Source of the DNA: DASYPQ01 sp036006425
GTDB taxonomy: Bacteria > Planctomycetota > UBA1135 > GCA-002686595
NCBI GenBank assembly: GCA_036006425.1
Contig: DASYPQ010000022.1
Span: forward strand, 434,001 to 498,000
Direction of reading: 5' to 3'
DNA: 64,000 bases
Part shown: piece after piece, positions 1 through 9,466 of the stretch
Numbering within the stretch: position 1 is the stretch's first letter
How the letters are laid out: every line of letters begins with the position of its first letter
Position numbers and translations under genes: made by a program
Notes under the pieces: model-generated
Seen by the model: only the letters and a program-made list of their open reading frames with translations
Told to the model about the DNA's origin: nothing
Database searches by the model: none

Positions 1-855
1 CGCTGCCTGTCCGCGTGCAGCAGCCGCGAGTTCTTCGAGGTCGTCGTCATCGACAACGGGAGGGAACCGTTCGTGTCCGCCGCGATGCTCGATCTCCCCG
101 GACTGCCGGCGCATCGACTCCTGCGCGAAGCCCGCGGCGGGAAGTCGCACGCGCTGAACCGCGCGCTGGAGGAAGGTGGTCTCGCCGAGATCGTCGCCGT
201 GCTCGACGACGACACGTCGCCCGCGGCCGACTGGATCGACGCCGTGCTCGCCGCCTCCCGCCGCCTGCCCGAGTACTCGATCTTCGCCGGGCGCACGCGC
301 ATCGACTGGCCGAAGGGATTCGACGTGCCGCGCTGGGCGCGCACGCGCCTCGCCGGAGGCATCCTGTTCTCGGTGTTCGATTCCGGAAGGGACCAGGACG
401 TCGAGTTCGGCGTCGACTCTCCCCGGTTCCCGAGCGGAAACCACTTCTGGTTCCGTCGATCGCTCCTGAGCGAAGGCGTCCGTTTCCCGGCCGTCTGGAC
501 GACCGAGGCGCATTTCGTCGTGCAACTCCAGGCGCGCGGGCACCGGGGCGTTTTCGTGAGCGCACCGCTCGTCGGTCATCGCGTGCAACCGAGGCTGCTC
601 GATCCCCACGTGTTCGAGGAGCGCGCTCTGCACTTCGGACGCGACATGGCGAGTCTCGAGACCTGTTCCGGACCCGTCGAGATGCGACGGTGGCTGCGCC
701 GGGTGCGCGCGATCGCCGCACTCGCCGGCTGGTCGACGGCCTGGCTCGGCACCCGGCTCGCGGGGAACGGCATCGGTCTCTCCGCGCGCGCCCGCGCACT
801 CTGGGGGATCGCGCTGAACCGTGAACGCCTGCGACATCCGAGGAAGGCGGGATGA
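1..855 (+). CDS. Glycosyltransferase family 2, 5'-truncated by the window edge
   Basis: The reading frame is open from base 1, so the true start lies outside the window. The first visible residues (FFEVVVIDNG) match the opening nucleotide-sugar-binding strand of GT-A family 2 enzymes. GGKSHALNRAL follows, and then an acidic VLDDDT motif near residue 70 that fits the metal-binding DxD. The in-frame ATG at 73 would cut off the first strand and is not the real start. The C-terminus is basic, without clear membrane helices. The last four bases overlap the start of the NRPS gene, which suggests translational coupling. The likely role is transfer of a sugar from an NDP-sugar during exopolysaccharide synthesis. 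Substrate and acceptor cannot be read from the sequence. Confidence 0.85.
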   Translation, partial: RCLSACSSREFFEVVVIDNGREPFVSAAMLDLPGLPAHRLLREARGGKSHALNRALEEGGLAEIVAVLDDDTSPAADWIDAVLAASRRLPEYSIFAGRTRIDWPKGFDVPRWARTRLAGGILFSVFDSGRDQDVEFGVDSPRFPSGNHFWFRRSLLSEGVRFPAVWTTEAHFVVQLQARGHRGVFVSAPLVGHRVQPRLLDPHVFEERALHFGRDMASLETCSGPVEMRRWLRRVRAIAALAGWSTAWLGTRLAGNGIGLSARARALWGIALNRERLRHPRKAG

Positions 856-3800
856 CCGACCCGAACCTCGATCCGGACATCCTCGCGTCGCGGAAGCCGG
901 CGCGCGGCACCCGCCCCGGTGCCGCGAGCAGTCCCGACAGCCCGATGCCCCGGCAAAGCGCCGGCGTCCCGCTCGGCAAGCGGTTCGAGAGCGTCGCGCG
1001 CGCGCACGGCGAAGCCGTCGCCGTCGTCGACGGAGCGCGCCGCATCTCGTACCGCGAGCTGCTCGAGCGCGCCGACGCCATCGCCGCCGAGCTCCAGGCC
1101 CGCGGGATCGGCCCGCGCAATCTCGTCGGCGTCGCGCTGCCGCGATCCATCGACCTCGTCGTCGCCGTCGTCGGAGTGACGCGCGCCGGCGCCGCGTACG
1201 TGCCGATCGACCTCTCGCACCCGGCCGAACGACGCGCGCTGATCCTGTCGGACGCGCACCCCAGAGTCGTCGTGACCGACGGTTCCTCGCTCGAGGGCGT
1301 CCCCGGAGGCACGGAAGTGCTCGCGGTGCCGGACGCCGTCGCGCGCGCCAAGGCGCCGTTCGCCGTGCCCGCGGGATCGGATCCCGCGTACGTGATCTAC
1401 ACGTCCGGATCGACGGGCGTGCCGAACGGCGTCTCCGTCACGCAACACAACGCGGCGCGTCTCTTCACCGCGGCCGAGCCGCTGTTCGGCTTCGGTCCCG
1501 ACGACGTGTGGACGCTCTTCCATTCCATCGCGTTCGACTTCTCGGTGTGGGAGCTGTGGGGCGCGCTGCTGCACGGCGGGCGCCTCGTGGTCGTGCCCGG
1601 ATCGACGACCCGGGCCGCGGACGAGTTCCACGCGCTCGTCGTCCGCGAGGGCGTCACCGTGCTCAACCAGACGCCGAGCGCGTTCCGCGCCTTCGACGCC
1701 GCGGACGTCGCCACGGGCCGGCCGCCGAATCGACTGCGCTACGTCGTCTTCGGCGGGGAAGCGCTCGATCCGCGCACGCTCAAGAACTGGTTCGACGCCC
1801 ACGGCGACGAGCAGCCGCGTCTCGTCAACATGTACGGGATCACCGAAACGACCGTGCACGTCACGTTCCGGCGGATGCGCCCGAAGGACGCGCGCGGGAC
1901 CGGCAAGAGCCTGATCGGCGCGCCGCTGCCCGACATGCGCGTCGAGCTCCTCGGCCCCGACGGCAGGCCCGTCGCGGACGGAGACGTCGGCGAGATCTGG
2001 GTCGGCGGCGAGGGAGTCGCCGCGGGCTACGTCGGACGTCCCGCGCTCACCGCCGACCGGTTCCGACCCGACCCGCGCGCCGATCATCCGAACGCGCGGC
2101 AGTACCGCTCCGGCGACCTCGGCCGCCGGCTCCCGGACGGGGATCTCGAGTACCTCGGGCGCGCGGACCTCCAGGTCAAGCTGCGCGGCTTCCGCATCGA
2201 GCTCGGCGAGATCGAAGCCGCGCTGCGCGATTTCAGGGACGTGCGCGACGCGATGGTGTCGCTGCGCGACGATCCGGTCGCCGGACCGCGGCTCGTCGCG
2301 TACCTCGTCCTCGACCGGCAGTCCGCGCTCGACGCGGACACGCTCCGCGAGGCGCTCGCCCGCCGGCTGCCCGACTACATGGTGCCCGCGGCCTACGTCC
2401 GCATCGACCGCATCCCGCGGACCGTCAACGACAAGGTCGATCGCACCGCGCTGCCGGCGCCGACGCCCGCGGACTTCCCGCGCGGCACGGGCGGCGACGC
2501 GCCGCGCGACGTGCTCGAGAAGACGATCGCCCAGATCTTCGCGGAGGTGCTCGACAGCCCCGTGACCGCGCGCGATGCGGATTTCTTCCGGCTCGGCGGC
2601 CACTCGCTCCTCGCGGTCCGCGTCGCGATCCTGGCCCAGGCGCGCCTCGACGTCGAGCTCTCGGCCAACGCCGTCTTCGGACATCCGACCGTCGCGGCGC
2701 TCGCCGACTTCGTCCGCGTGGAACGCGAGCGGGGACGCCGCGCGAAGCCCGTCGTCCGCGCGGAGCGCGGCAAGCCCGTTCCCCTCTCGCCGCAGCAGTA
2801 CGCGCTCTGGCTCGAGACGAAGCTGCGCTCCGACGCCGACGCGTACAACGAGTCGGTCGCGCTGCGCGTCGAAGGCCACCTCGATCCCGCGCGCCTCCGC
2901 CGCGCGCTCGAGAAGCTGGCGGAGGCGCACGAGGTCCTGCGCGCGCGCTTGATCGAGTCGGACGGCGAACCGCATTTCGTGTTCGACCGCGACGCGCGGG
3001 CGTTCGATTTCCTGGACCTCTCGGTCGCGAGCGCGCGGACGCACGCACTCGGGGAGTCGATGCGGCGGCCGTTCGACCTCGCGAAGGGTCCGCTGTGGCG
3101 CGTCGAGGTGCGCCACGAGGAGGACGGATCGTCGACGCTGCTCCTCGTCGTGCACCACATCGTCCTCGACGCGGCGTCGCAGCGCACCCTGCTGAACGAC
3201 CTCGCCGCCGCGTACGCCGATCCGGAGGGAGGACTCGCGCCGCGCGCGTTCCAGTTCCTCGACCTCTGCGCGCACGAGCGCGAGCGCCTGGAGATCGACC
3301 GCAAGGAGCTCGAGCGGTTCTGGAGCACAGCGCTCCTCGGTTCCGAGCTCTCGCCGGAGCTGCCGCCGCCGTGCGTCCCGTGCGCGCCCGGCGAGGAAGA
3401 CCAGGGTTGCGCGTCGCGACGCGCGATCGAGCCGCGTCTCGCGCGCGCGATCCGGGAGCTCGCGGCGAACTGGGGCACGACGCCGTTCCATCTTTACCTC
3501 GCGGCGTTCCTCGGGTTGCTGCGCACGTACACCTCGAGGAACGACCTCGTCGTCGGCTCGCCCGTCTCGCTGCGCGACGCGCCCGAGGCGGAAGGCGTCG
3601 TCGGGTACCTCCTGAGCCCGGCCGTGCTCCGCGTGCAGCTCTCGGGTGCGCGCTCGTTCCAGGAGACCGTCGAGGACCTCGCGCGACGGTGGCAGGAAGT
3701 GCGCGCGCACGCGCGGCTTCCGATGCACCTCGTCCTCCAGGCCGCGCGCGGCGCGCAACGCGCGGGCATGGGTTCACCCGTGCAGGTCTTCTTCTCGCTC

Positions 3801-6710
3801 GTCCAGGACGCGGTCGAGGGAGTGCGGTTCGAGGGCCGCGCGGTCAGTCCGATCCGTCTCGCGCCCGCGCACGTGAAGTTCAAGCTGTTCCTGCTCGTCG
3901 AGGAGCGCCAGCACGACGCGACGATGGTGCTCGAGTTCCCGCGCGGCGTGTTCGATCCCGAGATGGGCGATCGCCTGCTCGAGCACCTCGAGGTGCTGCT
4001 GCGCACGGCGACGGAGCGGCCCGAGACCTCGCTCGCGCAACTCCCGCTCGCCGGCCCCGACGAGAAGCGCGCGATCGAGGCGTGGGGCACCCACGCGAAG
4101 CCGTATCCGCGCGAGCAGCCCGTCAGCGCGCTCTTCGAGCGCGTCGCGCGCGAACATCCGGGCGCGACGGCGATCATCGCGGGCGATGCGCGGCTCACGT
4201 ACGCCGAGCTGGACGCCCGAGCGAACGCCGTCGCGGCGGCGCTGCGCGCGGCCGGAGTCCGGCGCGGCGATCGCGTGCCCGTGCTCGCTCCCCGCGGTGC
4301 GCGGTTCGTCGCGTGCGTGCTCGGCGCGATGAAGTGCGGGGCCGCGTACGTCCCGCTCGACTCCTCCTATCCGCCCGAGCGGCTGCGGCGCATGCTCGAC
4401 GGCCTCGGCGTGCGCGTCGGTCTGCGCACGCCGGAGCTGCGACCCGCGGAGGGAGAGATCGTCTGGCTGAACGCGAGCGTCGCGGACGACGAGGCGTCGA
4501 CCCCCCCGCCGACGAGCGACGTCGGTCCGGAGGACGCCGCCTACGTGATGTTCACGTCCGGATCGACGGGCCGCCCGAAGGGAGTCGAGATCCCGCACCG
4601 CGCGATCGTCCGGCTCGTCTTCGCGCAGGACTTCGCGCAGATGGGGCCGGACCAGAACTGGCTGCACATGGCGCCGACTTCGTTCGACGCGTCGACGCTC
4701 GAGATCTGGGCGCCGCTCCTGCACGGCGGATGCTGCACGGTCGTCGAGGAGGCCGTGCCGACGCCGCTCCTGCTCGAGTCCACGATCCGGCGCCACGGAG
4801 TCACCTCCGCCTGGATCACGTCGTCCCTGTTCAACGCGCTCGTCGACGAAGCGCCGCGGTGTCTCGCCGGGCTCGCGCAGATCCTCGTCGGCGGCGAGGC
4901 GCTCTCCGTCCCGCACGTCCGCCGCGCGCTCGACCAGCTCCCCCACTGTCGGCTCGTGAACGGGTACGGGCCGACGGAGAACACGACGTTCACGTGCTGC
5001 CACGTGATCCGGCGCGCGGACGTCGAGCGCGGTCGCTCCATCCCGATCGGCCGGCCGATCGCGAACACGACCGTGAGTGTGCTCGATCACGACGGGCGGT
5101 CGACGCCGCTCGGAGTCCCGGGCGAGATCGTGACCGGAGGCGACGGTGTCGCGCTCGGCTACGTCGGCCAGCCCGAGCGCACGGCCGAGTTCTTCCTCCC
5201 CGACAAGGCGTCGGCGCGACCCGGCGCGAGGGCCTACCGCACCGGGGACCGCGCGCGGTGGCGGCCGGACGGCGTCCTCGAGTTCCTCGCGCGCTTCGAC
5301 GACCAGGTCAAGATCCGCGGCCACCGCGTCGAGCCCGGGGACATCGCCGCGTGCCTGCTCGAGCACGAGGCCGTGCGCCAGGCCGTCGTCGTCGCGCGCC
5401 CGTCGGCATCGGGCACTGGCCACCTCGTCGCGTACGTCGTCCCGTGGAACTCCGAGACGGCGCACGAGCTGCCGCGGGTGCTCGCGCGGCACGCGAGCGA
5501 GCGGCTGCCCGCGTACATGATCCCCGCGTCGTTCGTTCCCGTCGTGGAATTCCCGCTGAAGCCGAACGGGAAGATCGATCTCGTCGCGCTGCAGACTGCG
5601 ACGCACGACAAGGCGATGCAGCGACGCGACGCGCACCTCTCGGCCGTCGAAGTCCGCGTCCTCGGCATCTGGCGCGACCTGCTCGGCGATCCCGCGCTCG
5701 GCGTCGACGAGGACTTCTTCGAGGCCGGCGGGGATTCCCTGCTCGCGGTACGGATGCTCTCCCGCCTCGAGCGCGAGTTCGGGCGCGCCGTGCCCGCGCG
5801 CGCGCTGATCGAAGCCGGGACCGCGCGGCGTCTCTCGGCGAGCCTCGAGAGCTCGGTCGGCTCGAGATCCGCGCATCCGCCGGGCGTCGTCGAGATGCGC
5901 GCCGGCGCATCTGCGCGGCCGCTCTTCTACATCCCCGGGATGGGCAGCGTCGCGTTCCAGTTCCGCATGCTGGCGAAGAAGCTGCGGACGCGCCGGCCGA
6001 TCCTCGCGCTGGAGCTCCACGACATGGACATCGCGCCCGCGGTCCTCGAATCGTTGACCGACACGGCGGAGGCGGTCGTGCGCCGGATGCGGCAAGTGCA
6101 GCCCGTCGGACCGTACACGTTCATCGGCTACTCGTACGGCGGCAATCTCGCGGTCGAAGTCGCCCGACGACTGATGAACGAGAACCAGTCCGTCGAGCTC
6201 GTCGCGGTGCTCGATGCCTACGCGCCGGGATCGCTGCGGGATCCGGGCCAGATCAGCAAGCTCGTCCGGCACCTGCGCATCGTGATGCGGATGAAGCGGC
6301 ACGAGGCGTACGAGTACGTCTCGTCGAAGCTCCTGGGCTGGTTCCGCGGGACGCCGGCGGACGCCGCCGACGCGGAGCCCGCGACCGATTCGCACGGTTC
6401 CGAGATCGAGCGCCGGATCGCGGAGACGTCGGAGCTCTGCAGCCGCGCGTTCCGCGTGTACCAACCCGGGCCGTTCCCCGGCCGCATCGTCCTCGTGCAC
6501 GCGACGGACCTCGGCGACTGGATGGAAGCCGCGGACCCGACCGGCACGTGCGGCTGGGGCCCGATCTGCACGCGCGGCGTCGACATCATCCCGATCGGAT
6601 GCCGCCACCTCGACCTCTTCAAGGAACCGCACCTCTCGACCGTCGCGCGGCACCTCGACGGGCTGCTCGACGCGATCGACGGCGATCAGGGCTCGAAGGG
6701 GTTCCGGTAG
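852..6710 (+). CDS. Two-module non-ribosomal peptide synthetase (A-T-C-A-T-TE), predicted Thr-Val
   Basis: The protein has 1952 residues. Adenylation domain 1 (about 45-545) has YTSGSTGVPNGV and NDKVDR. Carrier domain 1 has GGHSLL (Ser near 584). The condensation domain (about 640-1080) has the intact HHxxxD motif as HHIVLDA, with Ala replacing the usual Gly. Adenylation domain 2 (about 1100-1595) has TSGSTGRPKG and NGKID. Carrier domain 2 has GGDSLL (Ser near 1628). A type I thioesterase has GYSYGG near 1760 and a late His near 1917. By alignment from memory to the GrsA pocket, the ten-residue codes are DFWNVGMVHK for A1 (threonine-like) and DALWLGGTFK for A2 (valine-like). There is no epimerase and no starter condensation domain, so the simplest product is a Thr-Val dipeptide or its cyclised form. 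A1 lacks the usual Lys in its P-loop. It starts inside the preceding glycosyltransferase gene, so it probably belongs to the polysaccharide operon. No MbtH-like protein or phosphopantetheinyl transferase is visible in the window. Confidence 0.93.
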   Translation: MTDPNLDPDILASRKPARGTRPGAASSPDSPMPRQSAGVPLGKRFESVARAHGEAVAVVDGARRISYRELLERADAIAAELQARGIGPRNLVGVALPRSIDLVVAVVGVTRAGAAYVPIDLSHPAERRALILSDAHPRVVVTDGSSLEGVPGGTEVLAVPDAVARAKAPFAVPAGSDPAYVIYTSGSTGVPNGVSVTQHNAARLFTAAEPLFGFGPDDVWTLFHSIAFDFSVWELWGALLHGGRLVVVPGSTTRAADEFHALVVREGVTVLNQTPSAFRAFDAADVATGRPPNRLRYVVFGGEALDPRTLKNWFDAHGDEQPRLVNMYGITETTVHVTFRRMRPKDARGTGKSLIGAPLPDMRVELLGPDGRPVADGDVGEIWVGGEGVAAGYVGRPALTADRFRPDPRADHPNARQYRSGDLGRRLPDGDLEYLGRADLQVKLRGFRIELGEIEAALRDFRDVRDAMVSLRDDPVAGPRLVAYLVLDRQSALDADTLREALARRLPDYMVPAAYVRIDRIPRTVNDKVDRTALPAPTPADFPRGTGGDAPRDVLEKTIAQIFAEVLDSPVTARDADFFRLGGHSLLAVRVAILAQARLDVELSANAVFGHPTVAALADFVRVERERGRRAKPVVRAERGKPVPLSPQQYALWLETKLRSDADAYNESVALRVEGHLDPARLRRALEKLAEAHEVLRARLIESDGEPHFVFDRDARAFDFLDLSVASARTHALGESMRRPFDLAKGPLWRVEVRHEEDGSSTLLLVVHHIVLDAASQRTLLNDLAAAYADPEGGLAPRAFQFLDLCAHERERLEIDRKELERFWSTALLGSELSPELPPPCVPCAPGEEDQGCASRRAIEPRLARAIRELAANWGTTPFHLYLAAFLGLLRTYTSRNDLVVGSPVSLRDAPEAEGVVGYLLSPAVLRVQLSGARSFQETVEDLARRWQEVRAHARLPMHLVLQAARGAQRAGMGSPVQVFFSLVQDAVEGVRFEGRAVSPIRLAPAHVKFKLFLLVEERQHDATMVLEFPRGVFDPEMGDRLLEHLEVLLRTATERPETSLAQLPLAGPDEKRAIEAWGTHAKPYPREQPVSALFERVAREHPGATAIIAGDARLTYAELDARANAVAAALRAAGVRRGDRVPVLAPRGARFVACVLGAMKCGAAYVPLDSSYPPERLRRMLDGLGVRVGLRTPELRPAEGEIVWLNASVADDEASTPPPTSDVGPEDAAYVMFTSGSTGRPKGVEIPHRAIVRLVFAQDFAQMGPDQNWLHMAPTSFDASTLEIWAPLLHGGCCTVVEEAVPTPLLLESTIRRHGVTSAWITSSLFNALVDEAPRCLAGLAQILVGGEALSVPHVRRALDQLPHCRLVNGYGPTENTTFTCCHVIRRADVERGRSIPIGRPIANTTVSVLDHDGRSTPLGVPGEIVTGGDGVALGYVGQPERTAEFFLPDKASARPGARAYRTGDRARWRPDGVLEFLARFDDQVKIRGHRVEPGDIAACLLEHEAVRQAVVVARPSASGTGHLVAYVVPWNSETAHELPRVLARHASERLPAYMIPASFVPVVEFPLKPNGKIDLVALQTATHDKAMQRRDAHLSAVEVRVLGIWRDLLGDPALGVDEDFFEAGGDSLLAVRMLSRLEREFGRAVPARALIEAGTARRLSASLESSVGSRSAHPPGVVEMRAGASARPLFYIPGMGSVAFQFRMLAKKLRTRRPILALELHDMDIAPAVLESLTDTAEAVVRRMRQVQPVGPYTFIGYSYGGNLAVEVARRLMNENQSVELVAVLDAYAPGSLRDPGQISKLVRHLRIVMRMKRHEAYEYVSSKLLGWFRGTPADAADAEPATDSHGSEIERRIAETSELCSRAFRVYQPGPFPGRIVLVHATDLGDWMEAADPTGTCGWGPICTRGVDIIPIGCRHLDLFKEPHLSTVARHLDGLLDAIDGDQGSKGFR

Positions 6711-7468
6711 ATCCCGAGGCGCTGCCGCGCGAGGTGGTACAAGACCGGCGGCTGGTGCAGGAGGTAGCGCCGCCAGCGCTGGCGCGGCTCGCGCGTCAGA
6801 CGGTACAGCCATTCGAATCCCGAGTTCGTCACCCACGGCGCAGGGCGCGGCAGCGTGCCCGCTTCGTAGTCGATCGTGCCGCCGAGCGGCAGGAACGTGC
6901 GCACGTGCGGCATCCGGTCGCTGTAGCGGACCATCAGTTTCTCCTGGCGCCCCGCTCCGAGCCCGATCAGGAGCACGCTCGCTCTCGACGCGTTGATCCG
7001 CTCGAACATGCGATCGAGCTCGCCCGGGATCTTGTCGAAGTCGAAGGGCGGCGAGTCGGTCCCGACCACCATCTCGCGGCCCACCTTCGCGTTCACGTTC
7101 TTCCGCGCGATCTCGGCCACGCCCGGCTTGCCGCCGCAGATGAACACGGTCATCTCCCGATCGTCCCGGTGTCGCATGTAGAAGCGCGGGAAGAAGTCCG
7201 AGCCGGAGACGCGCTGGCGCAGCGGCGTGCCGAGCATCTTCGCCGCCGAGTGCAGGATCTGGCTGTCGCAGGTGATCACGTCGAAGCGCGGAAGGAGTTC
7301 GTACAGCTCCCGGTCGCGCTGGAGCTTGACGATGATGTCGACGTTCATCGTGAGCAGGAATCCCTCGCGGAACGAGTCGAGCAGCTCGTCCATCGTGACG
7401 TCGTCGATCTCGACGTTGAGGAGCTTCGCTCGGGGGCGCCCGTTGTCGAACTTGGATCCGCGGGACAT
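6686..7468 (-). CDS. WecG/TagA/CpsF-family glycosyltransferase (GT26)
   Basis: The protein has 260 residues, the usual size for this family. It shows the family signature strands: FLLTMNVDIIVKL near 40, VITCDSQIL near 66, VSGSDFFP near 88, VFICGGKPG near 108 and LIGLGAGRQEKLM near 172. The C-terminus is rich in Arg and aromatic residues, as in membrane-associated members. Family members transfer ManNAcA, ManNAc or related sugars to a lipid-linked acceptor during teichoic acid, ECA or capsule synthesis. The ATG at 7468 was chosen because the frame extending further upstream is only an overlap with the neighbouring gene. The gene is the last of a three-gene minus-strand set with the two genes upstream. 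Its 3' end overlaps the NRPS 3' end by 25 bases in convergent orientation. Confidence 0.9.
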   Translation of the reverse strand: MSRGSKFDNGRPRAKLLNVEIDDVTMDELLDSFREGFLLTMNVDIIVKLQRDRELYELLPRFDVITCDSQILHSAAKMLGTPLRQRVSGSDFFPRFYMRHRDDREMTVFICGGKPGVAEIARKNVNAKVGREMVVGTDSPPFDFDKIPGELDRMFERINASRASVLLIGLGAGRQEKLMVRYSDRMPHVRTFLPLGGTIDYEAGTLPRPAPWVTNSGFEWLYRLTREPRQRWRRYLLHQPPVLYHLARQRLGIYRNPFEP

Positions 7469-7473
7469 GCCGT

Positions 7474-8355
7474 CTAGGCAGGCGCGGGCCGGCCGTGTTT
7501 CGCGTCGAGCTTCACGATGAGGTTCCGCGTCTGCTCGATGTTCCGGCGGGACGAGGCTCCGAACACGATCGACTCGATGCGCTGCTGCGCGCATACGTAG
7601 TCGAGAGCTTCCTCCGGGGGGATCGCTCCGCTCGCGAACACGCTCATCGCGACGGGACGGAAGCGCCGCTCGCGGATCGTGCGCTCGTACAGCTCGCGCC
7701 CGCCGCACATCCGGAACTCGATCTTGTTGATGTTCGCGCACACGATCGGATTCTCGATCCCGACGCCTTCGAGCACGTCGAGTAGCGCGGGAAGGTTCAT
7801 CGTGATGAACCCCGCTTCGGCCCCGTAGCGCTTGCGGACGTACGAGTGGAACTCCGCGAAGACGCCGTGCAGCTTCATTCCGAGCAGGAGGTCGGTCACG
7901 ACGTTCTGCACGAAGATCACGGGCGTGTTCAGGCCCTGGAAGCCCTTCATCTCGCCGTCGACGAGCAGCTTCATCAGGTCGTAGATGTCGCGCGTGATCG
8001 CCCCGACCGCGCCCCGGAGCAGCGTGCCGACGACGCCGCCCGCGGAGTAGCGCTTGATCGTCTCGAGCGCCCCGAACTGGCTCACGGCGTTGGCGTACTT
8101 GTGCGCGTACGGCATGCAGGGATACAGGAGGTAGTCCTTGTAGCGCGCCGGGTCGGCGCGCATGTGGTCGCACACCTCGTTCATGCGCTCGTGGGTCGTG
8201 CACATGAACGTGCGGATGCCCGTGTCGAGCGCGTCGTCGAGCACCTCGATGATCGCGGCCGTGTCCTTGAAGCGCATCAGCTGCTGGCGCGCCTTCTCCT
8301 CGGACATGTGGTTCACGCCGAAGAACTGGTTGTCCCCGAACAGGATCCGGTCCAT
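7474..8355 (-). CDS. Aldo-keto-reductase-like TIM-barrel protein of a polysaccharide locus
   Basis: The protein has 293 residues. The N-terminus ILFGDNQFFGVNHMS and the C-terminal IVFGASSRRNIEQT look like the first strand and the late cofactor-binding loop of aldo-keto reductases. The strands between them (IRTFMCTTHE, PVIFVQNVVTD, GAEAGFITMN, NPIVCANINK) fit a TIM barrel. I cannot place the canonical Asp-Tyr-Lys-His tetrad with certainty, so catalysis is unproven and a non-redox barrel enzyme is possible. Its start codon shares one base with the stop of the Gfo/Idh gene upstream (TGATG), and the WecG/TagA gene follows after five bases. The three are therefore almost certainly co-transcribed. 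A role in making or modifying a nucleotide sugar is inferred from this context alone. Confidence 0.6.
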   Translation of the reverse strand: MDRILFGDNQFFGVNHMSEEKARQQLMRFKDTAAIIEVLDDALDTGIRTFMCTTHERMNEVCDHMRADPARYKDYLLYPCMPYAHKYANAVSQFGALETIKRYSAGGVVGTLLRGAVGAITRDIYDLMKLLVDGEMKGFQGLNTPVIFVQNVVTDLLLGMKLHGVFAEFHSYVRKRYGAEAGFITMNLPALLDVLEGVGIENPIVCANINKIEFRMCGGRELYERTIRERRFRPVAMSVFASGAIPPEEALDYVCAQQRIESIVFGASSRRNIEQTRNLIVKLDAKHGRPAPA

Positions 8356-9377
8356 CACGCGTCCACTCGATCCGCCGCGGCGATCATGTGGAGGACCCGA
8401 TCGGTCTCGCACGCGCTCGCGAACGCGTTCTCGTGATCCAGGTTGCCCGACTCGATCGCGCGGACGAACGCGTCGATCTGGGCCGAGTACTCCTCGCCGC
8501 GGAGATAGAAGTCGACCGGCTTCTGGAGGTCCGTGATGTACCGCGTCGTCCAGCCTTCCTCGTAGCGCTCGAACGCGCAGCCCGAGCGCAGGTGGACCTT
8601 CAGCTCCTGTCGATCGGCGACGAGCTTGCCCTTCGTCCCGGAAGCGGTGATCGTCGTGCTCATCTTGCGGAAGGTCTCGTCGCTCCAGTTCGTCTCGAGG
8701 ACCCCGCTCATCCCGTCGGCGTACGAGAAGATGGCGTAGACGGCGTCCTCGACGTCCTTCGAGAAGACGCTCTGCATCCGCGCGCCCCGGACGGCAGTCG
8801 GCGTGCCGGCGATGAAGTTCATCAGGTCGACGACGTGGCAGGCGTAGTCGTGGAGGCAGCCGCCGCCTTCGGTCTTCTTCGATCGCCACGTGGAGCTCTG
8901 CTCCTTGACGACGACCTGGCCGAAGGCGCTGCCGTTGAGGTTCGTGACCTCGCCGAGGACGCCCGCGCGCACGAGCCGGCGCGCTTCCTGGAACGTGCCG
9001 ATGAAACGGTTGTGGAACCCGACCTGGTTCACGCGTTTCCGCTGACGGGCGAGATCGGAGAGCGCGCCACTGTCCGCCGGCGAGAGCGTCAGCGGCTTCT
9101 CCACGAACAAGTGGAGGCCCTTCTCGAGCGCGTACTTCGCGCAGGGAAAGTGCGTCGCCGTGGGAGTCGCGACGAGGACGGCGTCGAGGCCCGCCTGGTC
9201 GATCATCTTCTCGTAGCTGTCGAAGGTCGCGACGCCCGTGTACTTCTTCAGCACGGAGAGGACGTAGCTCGACGTGTCGCAGACGGCGACGACCGATGCG
9301 TTCCGGTGCGCGTTGACGATCGCGAAGTGCGAGATGCCCATCTTCCCGGCACCGATGATCCCCACTCGGACGGTCAT
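8355..9377 (-). CDS. Gfo/Idh/MocA-family NAD(P)-dependent oxidoreductase
   Basis: The protein has 340 residues, typical for the family. The N-terminal Rossmann fold shows VGIIGAGKMG at 4-13 with an acidic residue after the second strand (VCDTSS). The family motif FVEKPL appears near residue 92, followed by a C-terminal alpha/beta substrate domain with a GGGCLHDYACHVVDL-type helix start. These enzymes oxidise or reduce sugar rings, for example UDP-sugars in surface polysaccharide synthesis. It is the first gene of a three-gene minus-strand set with the aldo-keto-like and WecG/TagA genes. It faces a divergent SGNH hydrolase across a gap of about 65 to 90 bases that must hold both promoters. The specific sugar cannot be read. 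Confidence 0.88.
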   Translation of the reverse strand: MTVRVGIIGAGKMGISHFAIVNAHRNASVVAVCDTSSYVLSVLKKYTGVATFDSYEKMIDQAGLDAVLVATPTATHFPCAKYALEKGLHLFVEKPLTLSPADSGALSDLARQRKRVNQVGFHNRFIGTFQEARRLVRAGVLGEVTNLNGSAFGQVVVKEQSSTWRSKKTEGGGCLHDYACHVVDLMNFIAGTPTAVRGARMQSVFSKDVEDAVYAIFSYADGMSGVLETNWSDETFRKMSTTITASGTKGKLVADRQELKVHLRSGCAFERYEEGWTTRYITDLQKPVDFYLRGEEYSAQIDAFVRAIESGNLDHENAFASACETDRVLHMIAAADRVDA

Positions 9378-9466
9378 GCGCTGGCGTCTGCCTCTTCACC
9401 CGCGGCTCGCGGGCGTAGTACACTTGCCGAATCCTTCCGGGTGTGCAAGAGCCTAGAGCGCGCGAC

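Noticed and set aside
576..3758. Long minus-strand open frame over the NRPS gene
   Set aside because: It is an antisense shadow produced by high GC and third-position bias. The plus-strand frame has full NRPS motifs, and the minus product is Arg- and Glu-rich with no domain.
821..7477. Very long second plus-strand frame through the NRPS
   Set aside because: It is an out-of-frame read of the same region. It is extremely Arg-rich with no motif and crosses gene boundaries.
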